DNA of 54,950 nucleotides from a virus. The notes under the pieces are model-generated. The model worked only from the letters and a program-made list of their open reading frames with translations, was not told the origin of the DNA and made no database searches. The position numbers and the translations under genes were made by a program. Within the stretch, counting starts at the first letter, position 1; each line of letters begins with the position of its first letter. Below are positions 16,001 through 23,744 of the stretch, in pieces. The stretch lies in the IMG/VR virus record IMGVR_UViG_3300023296_001598, positions 1 to 54,950 of that record. One strand, written 5' to 3'.

Positions 16001-16645
16001 TTGGGTCTGGGCATAGGATTTTCAAGCGGTGATGATGGGTGTATTACCTATTCAACTACAACTACCCCTGCCAGAGATGGCAATCCAAACAAATATCGTT
16101 TTGAGTTGGTGCGTCGTTTAGATTTTCCCAAGGCAGATAGGAAAGTTAGTGTAGTTGAAATCAATTACCCAGATTGTTTCAATTACAAGGGTAACAAGAT
16201 CCTTGTCTACGCTGACAGTGCGATAGAGGGCCTGTTGCGCCACGCTGAACAGATGTTCACCCGAGGTGAGCCCGCCCAGACATATGGCTGGGATCTTGGT
16301 ACCAAATTCGCACCAGACAAATCCCCTCCTTACCCTCCAGCACTTTGGCATCACCCGAAGCCTGGGCCAATTGAAGACCCTTTCTTGAGAGAATACTGGC
16401 TTGCGGCGCCCTTTGTGGAGCGTGCGCAGTCGGTATTCGGATTCCCTGATGTGGAAGCAATACAGAATTGGTTTTGTTATAGTGATCAACTCAAGTGGCT
16501 GTCCGAAAATGGGTTTGGAATTGCCGAGTATCGTAGTAAGATGATTAAGCATGGATTGAGGCAATCAGTGATGCTGGTCAACCAACCTTACGAGTTCCTT
16601 GGTTTCAAACCACTTACGGAATACGTAAGGTTAGTCGATTGCTAG
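16001..16645 (+). CDS. Hypothetical protein, TTG start
   Basis: A 214-residue protein starting at TTG 16001. GAGGA seven bases upstream decides this unusual start. There is a Pro-rich central section (PDKSPPYPPALWHHPKPGP) and aromatic C-terminal helices. No known family, cysteine cluster or membrane segment is seen. Confidence 0.65.
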   Translation: MGLGIGFSSGDDGCITYSTTTTPARDGNPNKYRFELVRRLDFPKADRKVSVVEINYPDCFNYKGNKILVYADSAIEGLLRHAEQMFTRGEPAQTYGWDLGTKFAPDKSPPYPPALWHHPKPGPIEDPFLREYWLAAPFVERAQSVFGFPDVEAIQNWFCYSDQLKWLSENGFGIAEYRSKMIKHGLRQSVMLVNQPYEFLGFKPLTEYVRLVDC

Positions 16646-16681
16646 AGCGCCCAACAGAGAAGCATATAGGAGAATAGTATT

Positions 16682-16891
16682 ATGGCAAGTGGAAATAAAA
16701 AACGTCACTCGTGTGGTCATCGGAACTTTGGCTTGAGCTGCCATCGATGTGAATTCGCAGACAAGCTTGAGAAGCTTGCAGCAGCCAAGAAAAATCTGGT
16801 GACCTGCAAGAAGTTGCCGAAACCAAAAAGGTGGACAATTGAGGAAATGCTCGCCGAGGTCAAGCGCCTTCGTTCAGAAGGCCGAAGGTAA
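16682..16891 (+). CDS. Small zinc-finger-like protein
   Basis: A 69-residue basic protein with a CxH...CxxC cluster (C11, H13, C20, C23) likely to bind zinc, followed by a charged helix. AGGAG precedes the ATG. A nucleic-acid-binding role is plausible but unproven. Confidence 0.7.
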   Translation: MASGNKKRHSCGHRNFGLSCHRCEFADKLEKLAAAKKNLVTCKKLPKPKRWTIEEMLAEVKRLRSEGRR

Positions 16892-16909
16892 ACGCTTTTC
16901 GCTAAATAG

Positions 16910-16938
16910 TTCAAATTCCAAGAAGGTCGTGTTAGGAT
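16910..16938 (+). promoter_or_regulatory. Promoter, TTCAAA family
   Basis: TTCAAA at 16910-16915 and TAGGAT at 16933-16938 are 17 bp apart. The -10 overlaps the ATG of the 36-residue ORF, so its transcript would begin inside that ORF and mainly serve the gene at 17058. Confidence 0.6.
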
Positions 16939-17047
16939 GTTGATAGACAGTTTGCTCGTCGCTGGAACCATCATTACCGTGCTGGCGCCACTGGGCATTT
17001 TCCTGAACATCTGTTTCGGATCCAGGAATTCTAAAAGTAAGGATTAG
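16937..17047 (+). CDS. Tiny membrane protein (36 aa)
   Basis: ATG 16937 opens a 36-residue ORF with a single hydrophobic segment (residues 5-27) and a basic tail, the layout of small phage membrane peptides. AAGG lies about 10 nt upstream. The overlap of its start with a -10 box means it would have to be translated from a readthrough transcript, which lowers confidence. Confidence 0.45.
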   Translation: MLIDSLLVAGTIITVLAPLGIFLNICFGSRNSKSKD

Positions 17048-17057
17048 GTAACACTAA

Positions 17058-17582
17058 ATGAGCAACGAAAACAAGCCAAAGCCGATTAAGTTCTTTCGGC
17101 TGACCCCACAACTGAAAACTTTCAAGCAGGGTGTGGTTTTGAAGACGAAGCAAGACCTTTATTACACTCTTGAGGAGGATATCGTGGATACAGGAGGTGA
17201 AGATTCCTGGAGTCCCTTTGCAAGTCTTCCTCTTCCAGCCCAGGCCGCACCAGGTGTCGCTAACCCTAGCCTCACAGGGCAAGCGCAAAATGCTCCAGGT
17301 GCACTTCCTGCTGGGGCAGTCCCTGTAGTTCCACACCAAAGTTTCAATCAATCGAGTAATTTCATCCACAAAGAAGCCACAGTGATGTTTGTTGAAGCCG
17401 CACAGTTTCGTGCAGCAGACAACAGGGTCTATGTCCGACTTCAGCTTATTGACGGCGAAAAGATTGTTTGGATAAACCTTCTTCGGGTGCCACAGTCAGT
17501 CTGGGGTTACAAGATTCGCTCAGAGCAAAAAAAGATGATCAAGGATGAGATCAGTAAAATGTTTGACTTGCTCATTGAGTGA
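17058..17582 (+). CDS. Hypothetical protein with Pro/Ala-rich linker
   Basis: A 174-residue protein. The N-terminus has FKQGVVLKTKQDLYYTLEED, close to the PG-type domain start in other small proteins here. A Pro/Ala/Gly-rich linker spans about 56-95, and a beta-alpha C-terminal domain follows. It may be a two-domain adaptor with a flexible joint. No family is recognised. Confidence 0.65.
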   Translation: MSNENKPKPIKFFRLTPQLKTFKQGVVLKTKQDLYYTLEEDIVDTGGEDSWSPFASLPLPAQAAPGVANPSLTGQAQNAPGALPAGAVPVVPHQSFNQSSNFIHKEATVMFVEAAQFRAADNRVYVRLQLIDGEKIVWINLLRVPQSVWGYKIRSEQKKMIKDEISKMFDLLIE

Positions 17583-17611
17583 TTTACACAGGCAAGCAAA
17601 ACATACATACT
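17583..17611 (+). promoter_or_regulatory. Promoter giving a leaderless mRNA
   Basis: TTTACA at 17583-17588 and CATACT at 17606-17611 are 17 bp apart, and the -10 ends 7 nt before ATG 17619. No Shine-Dalgarno precedes that ATG. Confidence 0.5.
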
Positions 17612-17618
17612 TACAAAC

Positions 17619-17972
17619 ATGACTTATGATTCAAACACAAGTGACCTGGATGCCGAGTTCTTCTCTAACTGGCTGAAAAAGATGGACAAGGATGTGGCGG
17701 CGGCTTTCATCCTCTCGGGTCTCGCACTTGACAAAGAGCGGATATTAGAAGCTTTTGATACTGCGTGCCAGGTGATGCATATAAGGTCGCTTGAAAAGTC
17801 GGCACAACTTCAAAAGGAATTGGGGCTCGACAGTGCAGACCTTATTGGAACCTTAGACCCATCAGGCATTTCTGTTGAAGAGGACACAAGAGAGTTTGTT
17901 AAAAAGATCGACGGTCTAATTGCTTCGGTCCTTGAGTCAGGCAAAAAGAAAAAGTCTGACTTGGACAAGTAA
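17619..17972 (+). CDS. Hypothetical helical protein, probably leaderless
   Basis: A 117-residue, mostly helical acidic protein with a lysine-rich tail. No family is recognised. The ATG has no ribosome-binding site, and a promoter -10 lies 7 nt upstream. It is followed after 4 nt by the next helical protein. Confidence 0.65.
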   Translation: MTYDSNTSDLDAEFFSNWLKKMDKDVAAAFILSGLALDKERILEAFDTACQVMHIRSLEKSAQLQKELGLDSADLIGTLDPSGISVEEDTREFVKKIDGLIASVLESGKKKKSDLDK

Positions 17973-17976
17973 TAAC

Positions 17977-18270
17977 ATGAATAAGCCATACAAGGCCAGA
18001 AACTACAAAGAAGTCCTCGAAACAATTGATGGTGAGGTTTCACGTGCGCTGAAAGACGAAAAAGTTTCTGAATACGAGCGTAAGTTCGTAAAATCAAAAA
18101 TGGAAGCGATGGTAGGGGCCAGCCGATGGCCCGAGCGCTATGGACCAACATGGGCATCGCATATTTTTGATATGAATGCATTGTCTCTTCTGGAGACATG
18201 TAGGGAATGGGCCAAGGAAGGCCACACTCCAGATGTCGACGTTCTTAACAAGATGAGAAAAGACGAGTGA
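17977..18270 (+). CDS. Hypothetical helical protein
   Basis: A 97-residue charged helical protein starting at ATG 17977, just after the upstream stop. The upstream extension of this frame overlaps the previous gene and is not used. No family is recognised. It is the last gene before the tRNAs. Confidence 0.65.
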   Translation: MNKPYKARNYKEVLETIDGEVSRALKDEKVSEYERKFVKSKMEAMVGASRWPERYGPTWASHIFDMNALSLLETCREWAKEGHTPDVDVLNKMRKDE

Positions 18271-18283
18271 TAACGATACTTTT

Positions 18284-18367
18284 GCCCAGGTGATGTAATT
18301 GGCAGGCATGGGAGATTCAAAATTTCCTGCTCGAAAGAGCGTGCGGGTTCGAGTCCCGCTCTGGGTA
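18284..18367 (+). tRNA. tRNA-Leu (CAA)
   Basis: An 84-nt class II tRNA. The acceptor GCCCAGG pairs with TCTGGGT (two G-U pairs) and the discriminator is A. The anticodon stem GGAGA/TTTCC carries loop TTCAAAA with anticodon CAA. The long variable arm is GCTC-GAAA-GAGC, and the T arm is GCGGG/CCCGC with TTCGAGT. No CCA is encoded. It reads UUG codons. Confidence 0.92.
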
Positions 18368-18376
18368 TTTGCTCTT

Positions 18377-18450
18377 GGCTCAGTGCGCTAATCGGCAAAG
18401 CGGTTAGACTTAAAATCTGATGAGTGTCGGTTCGAATCCGACCTGAGCTA
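18377..18450 (+). tRNA. tRNA with UAA anticodon (Leu codon UUA), class I shape
   Basis: A 74-nt cloverleaf. The acceptor is GGCTCAG/CTGAGCT with discriminator A, and the D stem is CGCT/AGCG. The anticodon stem TTAGA/TCTGA carries loop CTTAAAA with anticodon TAA. The variable loop is only 5 nt (TGAGT), and the T arm is GTCGG/CCGAC. Bacterial tRNA-Leu normally has a long variable arm, so its charging identity is uncertain. No CCA is encoded. Confidence 0.85.
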
Positions 18451-18500
18451 CTGCTATAATCTTAATTCAACCTTCAACACTAGATAATTCCCGTAAGTCA

Positions 18501-18529
18501 TTCAAACCTCAGGCTTCGGGTGCTAAGAT
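18501..18529 (+). promoter_or_regulatory. Promoter, TTCAAA family, for the lipoprotein/AlkB operon
   Basis: TTCAAA at 18501-18506 and TAAGAT at 18524-18529 are 17 bp apart, with an extended TG two bases before the -10. A leader of about 15 nt carries AAGGGAAG for the ATG at 18552. Confidence 0.65.
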
Positions 18530-18551
18530 TAGTGTATAAGGGAAGTTTTTT

Positions 18552-18770
18552 ATGAAAAAGTTACTAGTACTGATTTTTGGCTCGGTGATGATCGTTGGTT
18601 GTGGAGCATCGCTCCATGAGTCCCGTTGGACCGAAAGTTATTGTGTAGAACATCGTATGACCTATAATCACGCAGCTCTACAATGCCGTGATCATGCTCA
18701 CGAGCCTGACTGCCTGTTTCGGGCAGAATGGCGTGCACACTGCCGTATCAGTTCACGAGCTATGCCGTGA
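18552..18770 (+). CDS. Small cysteine-containing lipoprotein
   Basis: A 72-residue protein with a lipoprotein signal peptide (lipobox IVGC, lipidated Cys17) and several further cysteines that could form disulfides outside the cytoplasm. It resembles superinfection-exclusion lipoproteins in size and location, but no family match is evident, so that role is speculative. Confidence 0.75.
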   Translation: MKKLLVLIFGSVMIVGCGASLHESRWTESYCVEHRMTYNHAALQCRDHAHEPDCLFRAEWRAHCRISSRAMP

Positions 18771-19012
18771 TCAATAGGGAGATAAAGGGCGTAGGCTCTA
18801 GCGTTGTTTTGAAGTCACGCAAGGACTTGATTGAAATGATCGGGCGGCTCCGCTCGCAGATTTCTGAGCTTTGCAGTGATGGAATTCGATGTTTTCCAAC
18901 TCTCGAAGAGATTGAATCTCAATTTGTCCATTGGGATGCGGGCGGCACCTCAGATAGCGAGATTCCCATGCTGCACTTGGGCGACACGACCGAAGTTCTA
19001 GAATATTGTTAG
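18767..19012 (+). CDS. Hypothetical protein
   Basis: About 81 residues if it starts at GTG 18767, which overlaps the lipoprotein stop (GTGA); an ATG at 18728 is in frame but overlaps far more. It is mostly helical and has no known family. It overlaps the AlkB gene start. Confidence 0.55.
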   Translation: MINREIKGVGSSVVLKSRKDLIEMIGRLRSQISELCSDGIRCFPTLEEIESQFVHWDAGGTSDSEIPMLHLGDTTEVLEYC

Positions 19013-19584
19013 AGGAGCTTGGAGAAGAATGTTGGTTTGTCCATTCCCCTGGTGCTTGGGAACACCTTTCAATTGACGATCTCAAAAAGGAAATCGAGTT
19101 GGAACAAAAGACACTCACTTGGTACGGAAAAACCCTCGATCTCCCCAGACTTACTGCCTGGTATGGAGAAAAGGGCTACAACTACAGTGGCGTCTTCAAC
19201 GAACCCAAGGAAATGCCAGAAGCCTTAGACCAAATTCGAAAAGAGTTTAGAAAACTTGAACTGGGTGGCAAACCACTAGAGTTCAATTCGGTGTTGTGCA
19301 ACTATTATCGAGACGGTTCTGATAGTGTGGGATGGCACTCAGACTACGAGACCAGTCTCGGACCGACAAGAGATAATATTCACATTGGTTCTGTGTCATT
19401 TGGGGGCACACGGAAGTTTGTCCTTAGGCACAGGAAAACCAAAGTGAAAGTGGAATTCAAGCTTGCTCATGGAGACGTGTTCATCATGGGGGGCAAACTT
19501 CAAATGCCTTGGGAGCACCAGGTTCCAAAAACCTCTAGGAAAGTTGAGCCGAGACTCAACCTGACATATAGGCACATCATATAA
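19006..19584 (+). CDS. alkB: AlkB-like 2-oxoglutarate/Fe(II) dioxygenase
   Basis: A 192-residue protein with the AlkB active site: H111 and D113 (GWHSDYE), H171 (PWEHQVPK) and R183 (RLNLTYR) for iron and 2-oxoglutarate. It would oxidatively remove alkyl lesions from DNA or RNA. The start is TTG 19006, as no ATG exists in frame near it. The Shine-Dalgarno is weak, so translation probably depends on coupling to the overlapping upstream gene. It overlaps the ATP-grasp gene by one base. Confidence 0.9.
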   Translation: MLEELGEECWFVHSPGAWEHLSIDDLKKEIELEQKTLTWYGKTLDLPRLTAWYGEKGYNYSGVFNEPKEMPEALDQIRKEFRKLELGGKPLEFNSVLCNYYRDGSDSVGWHSDYETSLGPTRDNIHIGSVSFGGTRKFVLRHRKTKVKVEFKLAHGDVFIMGGKLQMPWEHQVPKTSRKVEPRLNLTYRHII

Positions 19585-20345
19585 TGCACTGGGCAATACA
19601 AACAAACGTCATTTGTGAGGATGACCGTGAGGCCATCCTCCAGGCCCTGAGAGCCCTCGGTTATTCGCATGAGGGCTTCACAGCAATTCCCTTTTCAAAG
19701 GTTTTACCGAATGTCTTAGAGCCGAACACGGTCTTCTACGGCTCAACTAACGTCATCAACGAGATTCACTTGAGTAACAAGTGGGATCCTGGGACATTTT
19801 TTACTGAAAAGTTTGATTACCGTGTTTGGTCCGACAGGTATAAAATTCTCAACGCTAATCACGAGCTTTTAGAGCTTCGTGAGATAGGAGAGAAACACTT
19901 CTATGGCCCCGACAAGCTTGCATTCATTCGCCCCGTCTTAGATTTGAAAGAGTTTGCTGGAGATGTGATTTCCTGGAACCGTTTTGAAACTTGGAAGTCT
20001 CAACTTTTGAATTTGAAGTTGTTACTTGATTGTGTTTGCGTGGTCGCCGAGCCATTTGGCATTGCTAAAGAGTGGCGTACGTTCGTCGTTGATGGCAAGC
20101 TAGTAGCAGCCTCCCAATATCGTGAGTATATGAAGTTGAGCACAACTTCTGGTTGTCCTAATGAAGTGACAGCTTTCGTGGAGGAGCAATCGACATTTTT
20201 TAGCCCACACCCAATTTTCGTAATGGATGTAGGCTTATCTGGGGATGACTTGTATGTGATCGAAGTCGGTTGTTTTAACAGCGCTGGGTTCTATGATAGC
20301 AAACTTATCCCGTTGTTCGAAGCAATCCAAAACTATCACGCTTAG
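19584..20345 (+). CDS. ATP-grasp protein, DUF4343-like
   Basis: A 253-residue protein with the ATP-grasp pattern: FIRPVLDLKEFAG, EWRTFVVDGKLVAASQYR and a C-terminal VIEVGCFNSAGFY. ATP-grasp enzymes join a carboxylate to an amine or thiol using ATP. DUF4343 members are common in phages and defence islands but lack defined substrates. The start overlaps the AlkB stop (TAATG). The gene at 31894 has an N-terminus like the pre-ATP-grasp region of such enzymes. Confidence 0.75.
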   Translation: MHWAIQTNVICEDDREAILQALRALGYSHEGFTAIPFSKVLPNVLEPNTVFYGSTNVINEIHLSNKWDPGTFFTEKFDYRVWSDRYKILNANHELLELREIGEKHFYGPDKLAFIRPVLDLKEFAGDVISWNRFETWKSQLLNLKLLLDCVCVVAEPFGIAKEWRTFVVDGKLVAASQYREYMKLSTTSGCPNEVTAFVEEQSTFFSPHPIFVMDVGLSGDDLYVIEVGCFNSAGFYDSKLIPLFEAIQNYHA

Positions 20346-20352
20346 GGGAAAT

Positions 20353-20577
20353 GTGTATTCAGGGAACAAAAAGAGTAGAGGCGTAACATACAAGAGGTTG
20401 AATCGTTGGCATAAACTCCGATACAACTTTTATCGCACAATGAACGGCTGGGGTTTCGGACGATGTCCTGCGGAGTATTGGGAACCTGTTGGGTCAGAAG
20501 CCCGAAGGCACATGGAAACTTGTGGTTATAAGCTTACCAAACATGGGTGGATCAAGGGCCAGGCTCTGCCAGAATAA
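20353..20577 (+). CDS. Hypothetical small basic protein
   Basis: A 74-residue basic, aromatic-rich protein. GTG 20353 is chosen because AGGGG lies just upstream; earlier starts overlap the ATP-grasp gene. No family is recognised. An RNA- or DNA-binding role is possible from its charge only. Confidence 0.6.
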   Translation: MYSGNKKSRGVTYKRLNRWHKLRYNFYRTMNGWGFGRCPAEYWEPVGSEARRHMETCGYKLTKHGWIKGQALPE

Positions 20578-20579
20578 GG

Positions 20580-20608
20580 TTCAAACTTGAACACGAATAT
20601 ACTAGAAT
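20580..20608 (+). promoter_or_regulatory. Promoter, TTCAAA family
   Basis: TTCAAA at 20580-20585 and TAGAAT at 20603-20608 are 17 bp apart, with GG before the -35. It starts the operon beginning at 20654. Confidence 0.65.
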
Positions 20609-20653
20609 GCATTAGGCCTAAAATATTAGGCTGTGTGAAAGCAAAGGCAGGAA

Positions 20654-20926
20654 ATGGTTTGGATAATAAATCTTTTATGGTTCCTTGTAGGGGGCTGCGT
20701 CGGAGCACTCTTCGTTAAAGCAAAGTTTTCCAAGTGGCGTAAGGAATACGAAGTGAGCCTCGATCAAATCTCTCGGGAGGCCGAGCATAAGTGCGAACAG
20801 ACGTTCATTGATGCACAAAAAAAGCTTGATCAACAGATGATTGCCTATCGTAACGAACTAAACAAGTTGATAATGGAGGAGTTGCTTGTCAAAGCAGAAT
20901 TCCCTGAGAGAGACCAGGCTAACTGA
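20654..20926 (+). CDS. Single-pass membrane protein with coiled coil
   Basis: A 90-residue protein. An N-terminal transmembrane segment (about 3-22, GGCVGALF) is followed by a charged coiled coil. The topology is like inner-membrane spanins or other phage envelope proteins, but no lysis genes are adjacent, so this is not assigned. It is coupled to the next gene by TGATG. Confidence 0.65.
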   Translation: MVWIINLLWFLVGGCVGALFVKAKFSKWRKEYEVSLDQISREAEHKCEQTFIDAQKKLDQQMIAYRNELNKLIMEELLVKAEFPERDQAN

Positions 20927-21186
20927 TGTTTAGGACTCATGTAAATTCAATTGTTGGGGTCACCGACGCACTGGGAAAGCTGAAAAATGCTATTGTGAAG
21001 AAGTATCCAAATGCAAGTAAAAGTCGATTTGAAGTCGGCGTTGACCCTTTCAGTGGCCGATATACACTGGTCGTCTTCCTAACAGACCTGTCAGTTGCCA
21101 AGAGACTTCCATCCACTGTTGATGGGTACAAAGTGTGTGATGGCTTCAAACCCTTTGACCTTGAAGAAGGAAGTAATAATGCGTGA
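20926..21186 (+). CDS. Hypothetical protein
   Basis: An 86-residue alpha/beta protein whose ATG overlaps the upstream stop. No known domain is seen. Its 3' end contains the AAGGA used by the next gene. Confidence 0.6.
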   Translation: MFRTHVNSIVGVTDALGKLKNAIVKKYPNASKSRFEVGVDPFSGRYTLVVFLTDLSVAKRLPSTVDGYKVCDGFKPFDLEEGSNNA

Positions 21187-21541
21187 TCGAAATTCAGATG
21201 ATCTCACTGACTGGGAAAAGTCTTTTGTTGAGCTGAATGAAAAAATGGGCAATGATGTCTGGGGCATTCAATCTGAATCTGATGGATCTGGCGGCATTCG
21301 TTTACGTGTTTATATCAGCCATGAGTCTTTTGAGAGCAAAGTTCTTGAAGAGACAAACGGTATTCTTGATGGCCACTCTATAATGTTCACGGTTTATAGC
21401 CAGTACGATTACGCTCTTTTAGAGTCTGGCCGTGCTATGAGTGAAGACCTAAAGAAAAGGATAGAAGAGTATGCAGAAAACACAAAGGCCGAAGGCCCCA
21501 CATCTAGTATTGATGGAGATGTGCAAGGAGATAGCAGGTGA
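21179..21541 (+). CDS. Hypothetical acidic protein
   Basis: A 120-residue acidic protein starting at ATG 21179, with AAGGA 8 nt upstream. The frame extends further upstream but overlaps the previous gene. No family is recognised. It partly overlaps the next gene. Confidence 0.6.
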   Translation: MRDRNSDDLTDWEKSFVELNEKMGNDVWGIQSESDGSGGIRLRVYISHESFESKVLEETNGILDGHSIMFTVYSQYDYALLESGRAMSEDLKKRIEEYAENTKAEGPTSSIDGDVQGDSR

Positions 21542-21797
21542 AGCAGCCTGGGCACTTGGAATGGGTGTCGATGACTTAGGTCAAAGGCAATGGGAGGTGT
21601 ATTGTGAAGATGAAGAGTTGGCCAAACTCTTACCAGAAGAATATGGAGGCAATAATATCCATGTGATAGTCGCCTTTAAACCTGACCGAGCGAAGGTTGA
21701 AGAAGCAAAGCGGCGTGAGAAAGAAGCCGAAGAACAAGAAAACAGGCGATGGTATAAGAAAATCTGGTCGCCCAAAAAGAAGAAGAAACGAAAGTAA
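21513..21797 (+). CDS. Hypothetical protein with lysine-rich tail
   Basis: About 94 residues from ATG 21513; alternatives are 21471 and 21519. An alpha/beta N-terminal part is followed by a Glu/Lys/Arg helix and a Lys-rich C-terminus that could bind nucleic acid. No family is recognised. Confidence 0.55.
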   Translation: MEMCKEIAGEAAWALGMGVDDLGQRQWEVYCEDEELAKLLPEEYGGNNIHVIVAFKPDRAKVEEAKRREKEAEEQENRRWYKKIWSPKKKKKRK

Positions 21798-21799
21798 AC

Positions 21800-22876
21800 A
21801 TGGCAAAAACAATCAATCGCTTGGGAGAAATCTCCAAATTTCCCAGCTATCGGGAAGGTGAAAAATTCCTTTGTTCGGTTCCTGAAGACCTGTGTAACCT
21901 CAATCTGAGAAAAAATGGTGGGGTCATTCGTGAAAACAGCGAACTCGCATGGGACCCTTGGCCAAAGAGCTTTGGGACTGTCCGCCTTGGTCGCCACCTC
22001 CTAATGATTGATGAGAAATATTCCTGGACAGACCATTATAGCAAAAATAAAAATTATGTTCGAATGATTGCCGAGGCGGACGAACATGGCCAACCAATTG
22101 AGTGGATGCGCTTTGATTTATTTGTACCTGGCAATGTCAAGGCCAGTAAAATTAAATACTACTTGGGTAAGAGGGCTCGGGATATAATTAAGTCGTCGGT
22201 AAAAACCCTTCCAGGAGTAATACTGCGGGTTAAATCCGATATTGAAGATGAAATCCACAAGTGGGTTATTGCCGAGAATTACAAGGTTGGGAGAGAAACT
22301 TACGCTGTAAGTGATAGGGCCTTCCTTTTTAACGAAAGAAATATTCAAACAAGAGTTTTGAAGACACCTGAAGGTGTCGCTCTTGAAGAGGCAAGGTGTC
22401 AGGAGGCCATGAAATTTTTCGACCTGTCTGAAGTAGAAATTCGCACTGCCCTTGGAAATAAAAAAGGTAGCTTATGTTGGCGATTCGGTGAAAATTATTC
22501 GCCGTCTTGGGAGTTTCAATATCGTGAGCATTTTCTTGTAGTTGAAGCTGAGTGGGCTCGGAAACAGCTGATGAAGCTCCAGCGAGCTACCCGTAAGAGA
22601 CTAAAGGAAAAGGAACTTGCCGAGCGTAATATTGATGCTGCAACTTTTGCGGCTGAAAAAGCTGAACAGGTAAGGCTTGAGCGTCGTGTGAAACGCACTG
22701 TAGAGTGGGTAAAGGTTTCCAAGGACGTTCACAACTCAATCGACTGGCTCCAGGAGTTCGCAAGACGAATTGGAGACTCGGACAACATTGATCAAAAATG
22801 GTTTGACGAAAATCGTCGTGAACTTCGGACGCTTGCAACTAAATTGAAACCACTTGGTCGAGTCTTGAATGACTAG
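21800..22876 (+). CDS. Hypothetical protein, 358 aa
   Basis: A large protein without a recognised domain. Residues about 1-230 are mixed alpha/beta. Residues about 255-310 form a highly charged, coiled-coil-prone region rich in Arg, Lys and Glu. It precedes RNase HI in the same operon, so a role in nucleic-acid metabolism is possible, but nothing specific is seen. Confidence 0.6.
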   Translation: MAKTINRLGEISKFPSYREGEKFLCSVPEDLCNLNLRKNGGVIRENSELAWDPWPKSFGTVRLGRHLLMIDEKYSWTDHYSKNKNYVRMIAEADEHGQPIEWMRFDLFVPGNVKASKIKYYLGKRARDIIKSSVKTLPGVILRVKSDIEDEIHKWVIAENYKVGRETYAVSDRAFLFNERNIQTRVLKTPEGVALEEARCQEAMKFFDLSEVEIRTALGNKKGSLCWRFGENYSPSWEFQYREHFLVVEAEWARKQLMKLQRATRKRLKEKELAERNIDAATFAAEKAEQVRLERRVKRTVEWVKVSKDVHNSIDWLQEFARRIGDSDNIDQKWFDENRRELRTLATKLKPLGRVLND

Positions 22877-22888
22877 TCTGCTTTTTAG

Positions 22889-23398
22889 ATGTGGGTAACA
22901 ATATATACCGACGCTTCGTACTGCCAATATACCAACGTGGCAACCTGGTCATTCTGGGCGAGGTCGTCCGAAGGTAGGATCGTTGACGATGGACTGAGCC
23001 CTTCATTTGTGAAAGATTCAAATGCCGCAGAAATGATGGCCGTTTACAAGGCAACAGTTGCAGTTTTGCGGGTGTGGGGCGCCAGCGAGATCGAAGGTTT
23101 GTTTTTCAATACGGATTCAATGAATGCTATTCATTATCTGAAGTATAAATCACCTGTCGTAGAAAAGCCGTTGAACAAGAGAAAAGAGTATCTGCGAATT
23201 CGCAGTGAACTATATATCCTGCTTGACAATTTTGAGTGCAAGGTTAAATTCAAACACGTCAAGGGGCATCAACGCAAAGAAAAAAGTGTTAGAACCTGGC
23301 TCAACAACACGGTTGATGAAAAAGCTAGAGCTAGGTTGGAAAAAGGGAGAGCAAGTGTACGACGTAGTCATAAGAAAAAGTCGACCAAGTCGACGTAA
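22889..23398 (+). CDS. rnhA: Ribonuclease HI
   Basis: A 169-residue RNase HI. The catalytic residues are D8 (YTDAS), E48 (NAAEM), D76 (NTDS) and D143, with the basic KHVKGH loop around 122-127. It would degrade RNA in RNA-DNA hybrids, for example replication primers. The C-terminal tail is very basic. There is no clear ribosome-binding site, so expression may rely on readthrough from upstream. Its 3' end overlaps the next gene. Confidence 0.88.
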   Translation: MWVTIYTDASYCQYTNVATWSFWARSSEGRIVDDGLSPSFVKDSNAAEMMAVYKATVAVLRVWGASEIEGLFFNTDSMNAIHYLKYKSPVVEKPLNKRKEYLRIRSELYILLDNFECKVKFKHVKGHQRKEKSVRTWLNNTVDEKARARLEKGRASVRRSHKKKSTKST

Positions 23399-23741
23399 AT
23401 TAATCTCCGCAATTAAGTCTTGTTTAACAGATAACCTAAGGTATAAGAAATACCAAGGAAATCCTAATAGGCTGGTTGGCCATTGTTACATCGCATCTGA
23501 ATGTTTCTATCACATGGATAAGTCTAGTGATTGGAAACCCATGTTTATGTATTATGAGGATGAGCCTCATTGGTTTCTGCAACATAGGGCAACTGGAAAG
23601 ATTGTTGACCCAACAGCGGATCAATTTACTACTCCTCCAAATTATGCCTGCGGCAAAGGGAAAGGTTTTTTAACAAAAAAGCCTTCACGACGTTGTCGTG
23701 TGCTTATGAGCAAGGTTAAAGCAAGCTTGCTTGAGGTGTAA
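23355..23741 (+). CDS. Conserved phage hypothetical protein
   Basis: A 128-residue protein from GTG 23355, with GGGAGAG upstream deciding the start, overlapping RNase HI by 44 nt. GHCYIASECFYH, HWFLQHRATG and DPTADQF match a widespread uncharacterised phage family. An invariant Cys and His suggest a papain-like or transglutaminase-like fold, but that is inference. It is followed directly by the first MORN-like array. Confidence 0.7.
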   Translation: MYDVVIRKSRPSRRKLISAIKSCLTDNLRYKKYQGNPNRLVGHCYIASECFYHMDKSSDWKPMFMYYEDEPHWFLQHRATGKIVDPTADQFTTPPNYACGKGKGFLTKKPSRRCRVLMSKVKASLLEV

Positions 23742-23744
23742 GAT

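Noticed and set aside
20654-20926. Inner-membrane spanin
   Set aside because: Only the general topology fits; no outer spanin, holin or endolysin gene is adjacent.
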